Assembly (NCBI RefSeq): GCF_037975245.1 | Contig: NC_092576.1 | Coordinates: 26,547,611 to 26,611,610, forward strand | Length of the DNA: 64,000 nt | Reading direction: 5' to 3' | DNA from: Apostichopus japonicus | Taxonomy: Eukaryota > Echinodermata > Holothuroidea > Aspidochirotida > Stichopodidae | In this document: positions 34,021 through 44,159 of the stretch, piece by piece | Position numbering within the stretch: position 1 is the first letter of the stretch | Layout: each line of letters begins with the position of its first letter | Translations under genes and position numbers: made by a program | The notes under the pieces: model-generated | Told to the model about the DNA's origin: nothing | The model's database searches: none | Seen by the model: only the letters and a program-made list of their open reading frames with translations

Positions 34021-35080
34021 CTACCATAATTTTCTCGCTATTTATCTGCAAATTCCATCCAATTTTTGCACGTATCCTTCTATAACTCAAAAAGTAAACA
34101 ACCTATAATTTTCTTTCGAGTCTTATAAGAAAGATTACTTCGTTTTCTTTTAAATAAAGTACATTGAATTCATGTTAATCACTGATACCCCACGTACTTC
34201 AGCGTGTGAAAAAGTTGAAACCGCTACGTAAAGCAGTCAACAACGACGTTTTGCCGGTTTTATGTCAACTCCCAATTGTAACTGATGCTCATCTGTATAC
34301 GTCACATGGATGGTAGACATAATTTGATTGGTCCCATACTACCTCACGTCCTTTTTACCATCCAATCAAAATCTACATACCATTTTTTCCCATTTTGCGG
34401 ATGTCGTCTGCATTTTCCATCTACACGTTATACGTGCGAGATTTGATTCGGGTGCACAGGGCAGATATTCGAGTGCTAAGTTTTGCCTCCCTTTACCGAT
34501 AAATTTACGTTATTACATATTAAAATAAATTCAGCATATGATAAACTGATTCTTTCCCAACATTACGGTTATTGTTTGAGTTCATAAGGATGTGTATAAA
34601 TGTATCTATCACAATGTTAAAAATGTAAGCTTTCCCAACTTATTTACGATACCTTGATATTGTACAGTGGGCGAGTCTACTTTTTGTATTGGGGATACGT
34701 ACCTATGCTAGTAGTATAATATACACATGAAGAAGCCTAGGCCTACTACTTAAGCCTAGGTTATGCCTACGCAGGATAATGCGGTGTTTAGTGAATAACG
34801 TGAGCTACGGTACAATAAATTGGTGATGGTAGTGGTGAGCCTAGGCAAAAATCAACAATTTTAATATGTAGAGTGATTTTGGCTTGATTTAATAATGCGT
34901 ACCTGTTTGTTGTCAATCCTTGAAAACAATGCAGGTGTTATTATTATTACAGGTTAGGGTTCAGATATTTTGTTACACTATTCTTCATTCCTTTTAATTG
35001 TAACGATCTTTTATTTGATTTTTAGTAGTGCCTACTGTAAACGAACAAGTTGGTTTTAGTGTTACAATATTGGTTAGGGT
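34021..35080. other. Non-coding interval
   Basis: A+T-rich sequence with a small TAGGCCTA island near 34,735-34,770. No supported gene; it may contain the promoter of the gene beginning at 35,081. Confidence 0.35.
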
Positions 35081-36317
35081 ATGTTAAAAAAGGTACGCAT
35101 TATTAAATTGAGCCGTGATCTTAACAAGTTAAACTTGAAACCCCTGATCATCTTGACCAATCATTCCTACACTTCCATTTATGTGCAGAAACTAGACCTT
35201 ATAAGTGATAGTGATACAGTATGGAGTATGGATACCGGTACCTCTAATTGTACATCCACGAGGCGATCTGTGCCAAGAGGCTGCATGAAGGTGATTTTCA
35301 ACTTGAGAAAAAAAAGACGTGACACAAAGAAATCTTGGTCAACCAGTAAACTTTTCAGGTAATATTCTTGAATAAGGTCAAATATACTGCCATATGGTAC
35401 ATACCGTAAATGAATAAGCACCAACCCACCTTTTTCATTATCCAACAAATATTCAATATTCGTGGTAATGTGCAGAGTCAATGAAAAATTCTCCTAATTC
35501 CTTTTAAAATCCCCCACTAAAATTCAGTGCGAAGGGGAGAATTCTCCCTGACCCTAACTAGTGCAAATTCTAGTGCGGGGAAAAAGATAGGTCTGGCTCC
35601 CAACAACTTAAAGCAAACTCTCTGCGACTCCCCCCCCCCCCCCCTCCCACCTGACTATAGGCCTGGATATGGCAACCTTTGCTATAGATCCAGAGTGATA
35701 CTAAGGTAGTAGTTAACCAAACAAATCATTAGGGTAATTTCTACTTTTATTCTTTCTAGGTTGGAAGTTGTAGACGAAAGGACTATCCAAGGGGTGCCAG
35801 AGGTGAAGGTTCATTATATTGGTTGGTCTGAACAACATGATGAATGGAGGAAAGCAGGTCAAGTAGTAAGTGTGTCAAGTGATTTTCTACACACCGATGC
35901 ATTCGCTCTACTGAAGACCACATCAAAGAGGCGGTAAATGGTGGAAGACTTCAAAATCCTGAAGTTACATTGAAAGTTCAAATTCAGGTTGAAACTTTTC
36001 AATTATTTCTGGAACCCATACAGCCTGTACAAACGACAAGTACATCCACTATACAGAAGTACAGGTTACCTTCTTTGGCTCAGGCAAATCAACTGTTGGG
36101 AGAAAACTGGTGGTACCGTATTCTCAATAAGTACGGAGAATTTTCGCACATTGTACCAGGTACTTTCCATGTATGGTTATATGAGAGGGCGCCTCTGACA
36201 GAATTCACAACAGAAAGTGAGCCTATACAGATTTACAGAGGCTACGATTTGACAGTTCGTTTTGTGAAAGACAACAAAACACACAGTGACCTTGATCAAT
36301 TAATATCCTCTACTTAG
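35081..36317 (+). CDS. Two-exon gene with probable Tudor-knot/chromo-barrel domain
   Basis: Exon 1 (35,081-35,358) starts MLKKVRIIKLSRDLNKLNLK and ends at donor CAG|GTAATA. Exon 2 starts at 35,760 after TTTCTTTCTAG. The split codon AG|G joins in phase. Exon 2 opens VDERTIQGVPEVKVHYIGWS followed by EQHDEWRKAGQVV, resembling the aromatic core of MRG/MSL3-type chromo-barrel (Tudor-knot) domains. The frame then stops at 35,935, while a second frame with NPEVTLKVQIQVE, YRLPSLAQANQLLGENWWYR and YDLTVRFVKDNKTHSDL runs to 36,317, so a one-base shift near 35,890 is likely. It resembles an uncharacterised multicopy family of marine invertebrates (from memory, not verified). It could be a pseudogene or an active gene with another intron. 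Confidence 0.5.
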
Positions 36318-36470
36318 TCTCCTTTCGATGTTGTGCTGTATGGTACGTTGTTATATAGTATGGTATTAACAATAAAATGTTATTATTATTATTATTATGC
36401 CTATTCAGTATTATCAATTGTCATTCCCAATAGAGTAGCAAAAGTGCAAGCTGTATCATAAACTAGCATA
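36318..36470. terminator. Putative polyadenylation region of the Tudor-knot gene
   Basis: AATAAA occurs near 36,371, about 50 bases after the stop, followed by a short TTATTA run. Confidence 0.4.
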
Positions 36471-36725
36471 ATGGCAGACTGTAAACATATCACCATTTTA
36501 TGGATAGCTGTGATGTTGTCTTTAATATCAGATTCTTACTCGTCACCATGGTATCTTGATGTTGATTATCTCTTTCTGTATAATCAGTATAGAAGCAGTT
36601 ATGATACATATCATACAGCAGAATGCAGTGCATTTGTATTGCAAAAGATTTTGGACCAAAACAACATCCCAAAAGACCTCATTCAATTTGACAGTGAAAT
36701 TGCTGTACTTCAATCAACTATTATC
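36471..36725 (+). other. Exon-like ORF with hydrophobic N-terminus
   Basis: [20 protein letters not shown] is followed by [20 protein letters not shown], and the sense continues to about 36,725 before running into microsatellite. The N-terminus could be a signal peptide. No domain is recognised, and the longer ORF past 36,755 is only translated (CCAT)n. Confidence 0.3.
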
Positions 36726-36754
36726 ATCTATCGATATTTTTATCTTTTTATCCA

Positions 36755-37270
36755 TCCATCCATTCATCAGTCCATCCATCCTTCCATCCATCCATCCATC
36801 CAATCATACCATCTATACCATCAATCCATACCATCCTTCCATCCATCATTCCTTCCATCTATACCATCTGTACCATCTATACCATCCATCCATCCAGAAT
36901 TCCATCCATCCATCCTTCTATCCACCCATCCCTACAATCCATACCATCCTTCTATCCACCCATCCTTCCTTCAATCCATACCATCCTTCCATCCATCCTT
37001 GCATCCATCCTTCTATCCACCCATCCTTCCTTCCATCCATACCATCTTTCCATCCATCCATCCATCCATCCATCCTTCAAACCCAGACTTCCTTTCATCC
37101 TTCCTTCCTTCCATCCATCCATACCATCTTTCCATCCATCCTTTCATCGATCCATGCCATCCTCCATCCGGACTTCCATTCAGACTTCCATCCATACCAT
37201 CTATCTACCTCATCTATCTCTCTCATCTATCTATCTCATCTATCTATGTGATCTATCTATATATCTGTCT
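36755..37270. repeat. (CCAT)n microsatellite grading into (CTAT)n
   Basis: Imperfect CCAT/CCTT units run to about 37,185, then CTAT/ATCT units to about 37,270. They create long artificial ORFs rich in His, Pro, Ser and Ile. Confidence 0.95.
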
Positions 37271-37810
37271 ATCCGTCTGGCTGCATTTCTTTATTCCAGT
37301 AAAAATTTACAGATAAATCTATAAAGATCAAATATCATGTCAGGTATTGAAATACTTCACAATTTTTAAAATGCTTCTTCCAGCAATTTCATACTATGTT
37401 TTGGAAAATTTAGTTTGCTGATAATTTAGTATAGCTTCATATGAGATTTTCCAGAATTTGTGGTCAAAGATCATCTCAGGTTCACTCTTTACATCCATGC
37501 AGCAACATGCTACTTCACAGAAATAAATGGATGTTGATGAAAGTTGATTCTATTCATTTTGGGGTAGTTCGACAAGTGAAGGTGAAATGTCTTGTAGGGG
37601 TCAAATGTTATAAGGCTATTAAGGAATGATTATGAAGGGTATAAGGACCTATTCTCAATTCAATTCTGCTTGGTTATATATATGGTGATTTTTGTATTGA
37701 AGAAAATTATCAGTAATTACACAACTTATGGTACGAGCTACTGCACGATTGGTACTCTAGCTTTTTCTGATTTGTGAATCATTTTACAAAAACCTTTCTT
37801 TTTAATTAGA

Positions 37811-38125
37811 TATCTGGACCTCCAAAATGAAGACATGCCACTCACCATAATAGCGTTTGATGTGGAAGACGGAACTTATCAGCTTCTTTGCCAAGTAGAC
37901 GAAAACATAAATACTTAGGAGGCAACAACGGAAATAATGAACACTATGCTTGCATCTCTTGGTGATGAGTCCTTCAATGCAACGCATTCCATGGAAGATA
38001 TACTAATGCAAGTAATTCCAGCCACGATAAATATCAAAGTATGTGCTGGGAAAGTAGTGGCTATTAATAGCAACCTCACCACGGCCAATCTTTATCTATT
38101 ACATAGTCTTAGTATGATGATTTAG
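37811..38125 (+). pseudogene. Exon-like ORF with an in-frame TAG, unknown protein
   Basis: After a pyrimidine-rich acceptor (TTTTTAATTAG) the frame reads LDLQNEDMPLTIIAFDVEDG and then TYQLLCQVDENINT. A TAG follows at 37,917-37,919, and the same frame continues EATTEIMNTMLASLGDES to a stop at 38,123. Similar composition on both sides suggests one exon with a premature stop. I do not recognise the family. Confidence 0.35.
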
Positions 38126-38129
38126 TGTA

Positions 38130-40490
38130 GTATAGTGTATTAAAAAAATATGTACAATCATATATTGATGATGTTGAAGAAAGTTAGTTGAAATGTCTGT
38201 TAGATAGTGCTTCCTATGCAGTGTTCATGAAATTAAGGTCAATAGTTAATCAAAGTTCACCATAGTGATCAAGCTCTTGCCTTCATGTGAGGATTATTCA
38301 GGAATGTTAGGTGAAAGGGCACCATTTTTAGGTGACTGTTTAAGTTTCTGCACTATTGGTGCTGTAGTTTATAGTGTTATTGACAGTAATAGTTCAATAC
38401 AACTATTTACATATCGCACAAAATGCCAATCTTCCTTTACATTGCCAAACATATAGAAAAGGAAAGCGATTAGTAAGCATTTCGGCTTTGTGGTTTTTCA
38501 ATCTTGTTTCAGCTTGCTGATCTGTTAGAATGTTTTGCAGAATCACCAAAATACGCATCAGAACACTACGCAGATATGTAGTAGCCTGTAGGCCTAATGT
38601 AGACAACTAGAAAAACCACAAAATGATAAATAAAGTATTTACTTCATTTTATGTGATTAGCAGATGCTCTCTTGCACCTGAAATAACATACGAACATGTA
38701 GAATGTCATGTAGTATTTTAAAGTTCAATGTTTATCTCATAAGAAACTTTGTATTAAACTACAAGAATACGATGTTTATTGTATTTCCAATACTTTGTCA
38801 GCAATCAGTAGTAGTTTGGTATCATTTCATTCAATAAATGAAGAAGAAAATCATAAAAAGTTTCTATTTCCAAACTTGATGTATTGTTCATTGTGTGATT
38901 TTGAACAGAGAAAATTTCCTAATCATTAACTCAAGCACATATATAAATGTACAAAGCTATGCAACTTCAGGGAAAAGGTCATGCATAAGACCAATTTTAA
39001 GGCATTGCTCAGTGAGGCCTTAAACTAGAAGGCCCCCAGGTTTCAAAGTTGTCAATGAAGTAGGGGTAGACTTTTGCAAAGCTATCAACTTTATGCATTC
39101 AACTTGGCAACTTGTGTGTGTGTGACGCTTGGTTTGTGTACACGATATCTCAACAGAAAATGATGTATCATGATCAAACTTGGTGAGTGGATAACCCATA
39201 GTGAGAGGAAGATCCCAATCGTTTTTGGTGCCCACAAAGGTCAATTATGGTCCAAACACCCCAAATATTAAACCTGCAATAACTCCCGACGCAAAACTCT
39301 GATGCAGTTCATATTTTGAGACAAGGTTTGAATGGGGTAAGGGATCGTTTCCAAACATAACAGTTATGTGACCCAAGTCAACAAAGGTCAATTAGGGGTC
39401 AAAACTAGTATCTTTGAATTAATTTGAGAACAAAATGTACGTCAAGGTTGGGAGTTACACTATTGTAATCCATTGGTTGACTAGCATGTGGGTGACCTAC
39501 CTCAGTTTGACCTCCGATGACCTACATCAGTTTCTTTGGTTATTTGAATTTTCGGAGCCATAATAGGATCTCAGATATATCTTATGATAAAAAATGTCCA
39601 TGGGTTCACCCCTGTGCAATCTTCATGTGCGAAGTTATCAAAGGTGAAGTTTGTTTTTTAATAAGTACACAGTTAGGATAATGGTACAGACTGGTCATGT
39701 TGCTTTCTCGAATCAGAGTGTCAAACTATATCTGACCTGGAGATCAATTGGATAAATTTCTAATCTTGAAAAATATGCTCATGTAAGGGGATACTGGCAA
39801 AACAAAAACAGTTTGTCAATATTTTAATACATCTTAGAGCTCTTGTGGTCTACAGAAGAAACCAACTCCCGCTTCATTCAGACTCCCGGTTCTCAAGTTA
39901 TTAGGGGCCAAAGGTGGTTCTGATACCTTATTAGCAACAACGCTGTGTGTGCACATTGCAGCACATGACAATTTCAAGACATATATCACATCATCGAGGG
40001 AAACATTTTTTATACAAACCATCAGGTCATCCAAGCTTGCTTATGTAAATAAACTGCTAACTTATGCAATTTTTGCAACTTCTTCTAGTCACAAAGTGTG
40101 GCATGGCTGATATATTGCAACAAGTTGTAAATGCAGTAGAGGAACTATTTCCAAAATAACCGTGATGTGATCCAAGATCACCAAAGGTCAATTATGGGCC
40201 AAAATGTTAAGTTCAGTTATGATTAATCTGTGTTTCTGTAAAAAGAGCCAACTCTTGCTCATATCAGGCATCTGGTTCTCGAAACCTGGACCAACAGTGG
40301 ATTGGTGATATTGTTGGCAACAATATTATGTCGTTGTGTCATGATACATTGGACCACATAACAATTGTAGGACAGTGCTGCTCCCGTAGTAAATATTCCT
40401 TACAAGCAAGGAACCATAGTGCCCTTAGGTTCTTGTTCCTCAACCAAATACTTAGACTCTGCAGTGAAGGTCAAGCGAGACATCAACATG
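38130..40490. repeat. Non-coding interval with dispersed repeat blocks
   Basis: The motif 'caaaggtcaatta(t)gggtc' recurs near 39,235, 39,385 and 40,185, each in a similar context ('gtgacccaagtcaac', 'gtgatccaagatcacc'). Another block near 39,600 resembles the repeats at 11,751-12,240. No convincing gene was found. Confidence 0.45.
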
Positions 40491-40491
40491 C

Positions 40492-40752
40492 CTAACAGTT
40501 TTGATATGACACGGCTGGGATTGGAAATTGAGCCCCCGCCTCCTGGCTGGCTCTAACCACTCGGTTTTCCCCCATTATATAGCTTATATAGGTGAGCGTG
40601 GGACATGAAAAATATTTTCGTGGGGGTGGGAAATTGAAAATTGCAGCAGGGTCATTACTTTGGTCAATTTCAAGATCTCTATCTTCTATGTCACCGAATG
40701 AATATGCATCATCGCCACTCTCAGTTTCTTCCATGAACATTGTTTTCATTTA
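40492..40752 (-). other. Acidic exon-like ORF downstream of a SAM exon
   Basis: The ORF contains MKTMFMEETESGDDAYSFGD and IEDRDLEIDQSND, then less coding-like sequence. It lies 220 bases downstream of the SAM exon on the same strand and may be its next exon. No domain is recognised. Confidence 0.3.
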
Positions 40753-40975
40753 CTGTTAGTTCAGATGGCAGATGTTTTGTGAGCGGATGCCTTTTGTAAC
40801 CATAGCATGTTCCAAATTTTAATTTACAGTTTTCCTGACTTCAAATAATATTTGACCTATGTTGAGCATTAATGCCATGGGCATGTTTCAAGTGAAAGAA
40901 ATAAGTCCTAATGTTGCCATCTACAACCCTCAGAACACTTGAAAATGTATATCCCATTTAGTTTCTTTAAAGTAC

Positions 40976-41085
40976 CTTCTGTCGCCAACCCTTGAAAAAT
41001 TTCATTCTGGTGCCAATCTTTGGTATGAGCTCCATGATAGTACCTTCATCGAACAATGACAATACAGCATTGTCTATCTCATTCT
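40976..41085 (-). other. SAM-domain exon (C-terminal half)
   Basis: The sequence reads ENEIDNAVLSLFDEGTIMEL followed by IPKIGTRMKFFKGWRQK. This matches the second half of sterile alpha motif (SAM) domains of the ENEIDG...LI-P-K-x-G-x-R-x-K-F type. It is bounded by an acceptor (TTGTAATTTCAG) and a possible donor (AAG|GTACTT). The first half of the domain was not located; a poorly coding ORF at 41,130-41,363 lies upstream. Function would be protein-protein interaction; the host gene is unknown. Confidence 0.55.
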
Positions 41086-41369
41086 CTGAAATTACAACAA
41101 CAAAAATCTAGCATTTAAAGAAAATGGCATCAAGTTTTAAAATCAAAACAGTGCCAAAAAGCAATAAATGGAGGGGAGAATTCATTAAAAAAAAATGTTG
41201 CACCTTCGTCAAGTAGTGATTTTTTTATGTTTTTCAGTGTAAGAAGATAGTCTTCGAATCTACATGGATGTATGTCGTTATTGTGAAGAAAGTTACAACC
41301 GTTTTTGATACCCAAATGACAGTTTGGGGGAAAAAATATTTTCAGAACTACATTACCCTCCATAACACC

Positions 41370-42480
41370 CTTCTAAATGGGAATGTTTTTTCTCCCTTTC
41401 CTGACAATGATACATGATTACCACGGGTCAGATATTTGGCTGTGAGCCAGCAAAGTGATGAAATATAAAACATATCAATGCAAAATTACCAAACAATTTT
41501 TTTATTATGCCACACAACTTGGTTAACCAAACCAAAAGGTCATCATGGTTTCAATATTTTTGATCAATGCATATACCTATCCTTAGCATAGGCCCCTTTA
41601 AGTTTGATGACTCAATTCATTTATACCTGAAAAAGAAAATGATAGAATGATGAGACATAGTTTAACAAGTCAAAATCTTGTCTTTCTGATCACATAGTCT
41701 CGGGTCTACAGATACGCCTACTGTACCAATTTTGCAGACGTAGGATCTATACTTTAAACATAAATTTATGAATATTGTGAGCCCTAATAAAAATCAACAT
41801 TTGTAATACTAAGGCGAGGTGTAAATAAGTACTTTCTTGTTGCATCCTTCCTTCCCTATTTTAATTTTCAAATTTGAACAACCAAGTTACCCAAATTTTT
41901 ACCACAGAAATTCCCCTTCTGGTCGCACTATCTGTAGGTTAATTGCCTGCACCCTCATTTTTTCTGAACAGTTAGGACGAGAAACTAGTATATTTATACA
42001 AATGTGATCAATATCAATCGTTAGGCCTAGCCTTCGCACGGGCTAGTCTGGGCTATGAACACAATATATACTGTTGACCTAACGTTTGGAAATTGCCACG
42101 TCTGTAGACGGACACAGCCTAACGTTGGGCTAGGCCAAGTAATACTAGCCAATCCGTTTGAGGTATGAATACATTATACTATACCTTGAAATGATTCCTT
42201 CAAGTCTTCTAACCCCAAGTTCGTTAAAGTGTCAACACATCACCATCATGAACCGGCGACGAGAAAGATATACTCATGATATACTCAACAATATTCTATT
42301 GCAATTCGATCGTATGTACCGTATCGAGTAAAAGTGTGCTGCTATCACGTCGCAGAGCGCAACATGCCTTCACTAGTACTCCAGCGTAGTTAGTATACGG
42401 ATTTACGTACGCAATGATCACATTGCAGTGCGAATTGTACGACAATATTTTGGCGGTTTCATTGCCCAGACGTTGGGCAA
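41370..42480. other. Non-coding interval
   Basis: A+T-rich sequence with a TAGGCCTA-type island near 42,020-42,140. No gene is supported. Confidence 0.35.
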
Positions 42481-42539
42481 ATGGACTCGTATATATACAG
42501 GATAAACGATTCCAACACCATTTTACCCATAATGGTTAA

Positions 42540-42690
42540 AGAATTAACCAACATTTTCTTCCAAAAAATGTTTGCCCAACGTTTTAAGAGTGTACTGATG
42601 TGTACCAGAGCACATTTTAGGATATTCCTAAAAGATGTGATCTTTAAAGGGCCATCAATTCCTCCAGAAAGACAGTTCGTGTTCTGTGTA
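42540..42690 (+). repeat. R1 repeat, copy 3 (core only)
   Basis: The frame holds MCTRAHFRIFLKDVIFKG followed by PSIPPERQ. It is closest to copy 1 (positions 210-300) and is the first recognisable part of duplication copy B. Confidence 0.6.
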
Positions 42691-43376
42691 TATTTATTTA
42701 TTCTTACTTACTTAGTCTATTTCTTTTTTTTTATAGTTATGTTTATGTTTATATTTGTTTTCTTTTTTCTTTTTAAATTTATTAAATTATTTATTTACTT
42801 GATAATGCATACGAAAAAAAGAAGAAATAAAATGTTGACAAAATATGATGAAAACACACACACCCAGAAGAAATGAAATAAAATGATGAGAAAACAATAG
42901 TTAGAAAGAATTAAAAAATAGAACAAATGACCAAATTAAAAAATGATAATAATAACGATGACGTGACTTTTATGACGTCATCCGACCTACCTCATTCAAA
43001 TAAGAAAGAGTGGTGTCTATACTCCTCCATACTACTGCGTTGTACTTTGATATTGCTCTACAGAGGTTTGTTGCCACTGTTAAAATTTATACGATGCCAA
43101 ATAAAATAATTGTATTCCGAAAGGGAAAATTTATATTTGAGAACATCAATTAAATATGTTTGAAACATTTGCTTATATGTTGCATGTATTTTTCTCAAAG
43201 GGTCTGCAGTCTCATGGGCAGGTCAGATTAATGCAATATAATTATACTGTTAGTTCTTTTTGGGTAGTCCGACATTGAAAATCCTACACATGATTATTGA
43301 AAAGCACAAGCTATATAATTAGCAAAATAAAACCAGAAAGCGTTAACACTGATGACTGTTTCAGATGTAACAAAAT

Positions 43377-44139
43377 GTGCTCCTACGCACAGGCCCCTGG
43401 GGTGTTGAACGGGCACCGACAGGTTCGGATCGACCTCAAGCAGGACATTCCCTCCTTCCTTTTTATTGCCGGGCATAAAGCTCACGTGCGTTACCCCGGT
43501 CAGCCCCGTACCTGCTTCAGGTGTGGGGAGACCGGGCACGAAGCCAAGGGCTGCCCAAACAAAAAGTGTGGGCCCTGCCTTCGTCTTGGGCATGATACCT
43601 CTGCTTGCCCAAGCGAAGTTGTGTGCTCACTCTGTGGGAAGGAGGGGCATGTTTTTCGCGCTTGTCCCTCCTCTTATGTCTTTATGACAAAGAGTGGGGG
43701 TCAATCAAAGGCGCCAAATTCTGGCGCACCTACTGCCTCGGAGGAAGCTCCACGCAAAGAGGGGGAACCGGGTGCACCTAGTTCACCCTTCCCCGTAGTT
43801 GCAGACCCCAACCCCGTGCCCGCACCGGGAAAGTCTCCACCAGCTTCCCCTATCAACTCGTCCAGTTCCGTCCCCAGTCCGCCGCCGCCGGTATCGCCAG
43901 ATCCGGAGACTCTGTCCGACGGCGACTCCGGGGACTCGGTGGTCATCGGGTCTCCGGAGGCTCTGTCTGACAGCGACTCCGGGGGCTCGGTGATCGTCGA
44001 GCCAAAACGTGCCACTGGGACGAGCTGGTACGACGAGATGGGGGAACGCTCTCTAAAAAGGTCGGCCTCAAGCGACGACTCAGACGACGATATGTCGTCT
44101 AGAGCTCGCTTGAAGCTTACAGAATCGTCGTCGGCGTAG
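43377..44139 (+). pseudogene. LINE copy 3 ORF1, 5'-truncated
   Basis: It lacks the first ~125 codons and any start of its own; the frame upstream to 43,297 is target DNA. It keeps all three CCHC knuckles (the second reads CGPCLRLGHDTSACP), the Pro-rich region and the acidic tail ending SSSA. No frameshift is seen, so this tail shows the intact ORF1 C-terminus against which copy 1 is judged. Confidence 0.88.
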
Positions 44140-44159
44140 TTTTGCGTCATTGCCCTCTC

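Noticed and set aside
36755-37316. Long ORFs rich in His-Pro-Ser-Ile
   Set aside because: They are translations of the (CCAT)n/(CTAT)n microsatellite in several frames, not a protein.
42481-42876. 131-codon ORF
   Set aside because: Only its middle (R1 core) is meaningful; the Phe-rich end is translated T-rich DNA.
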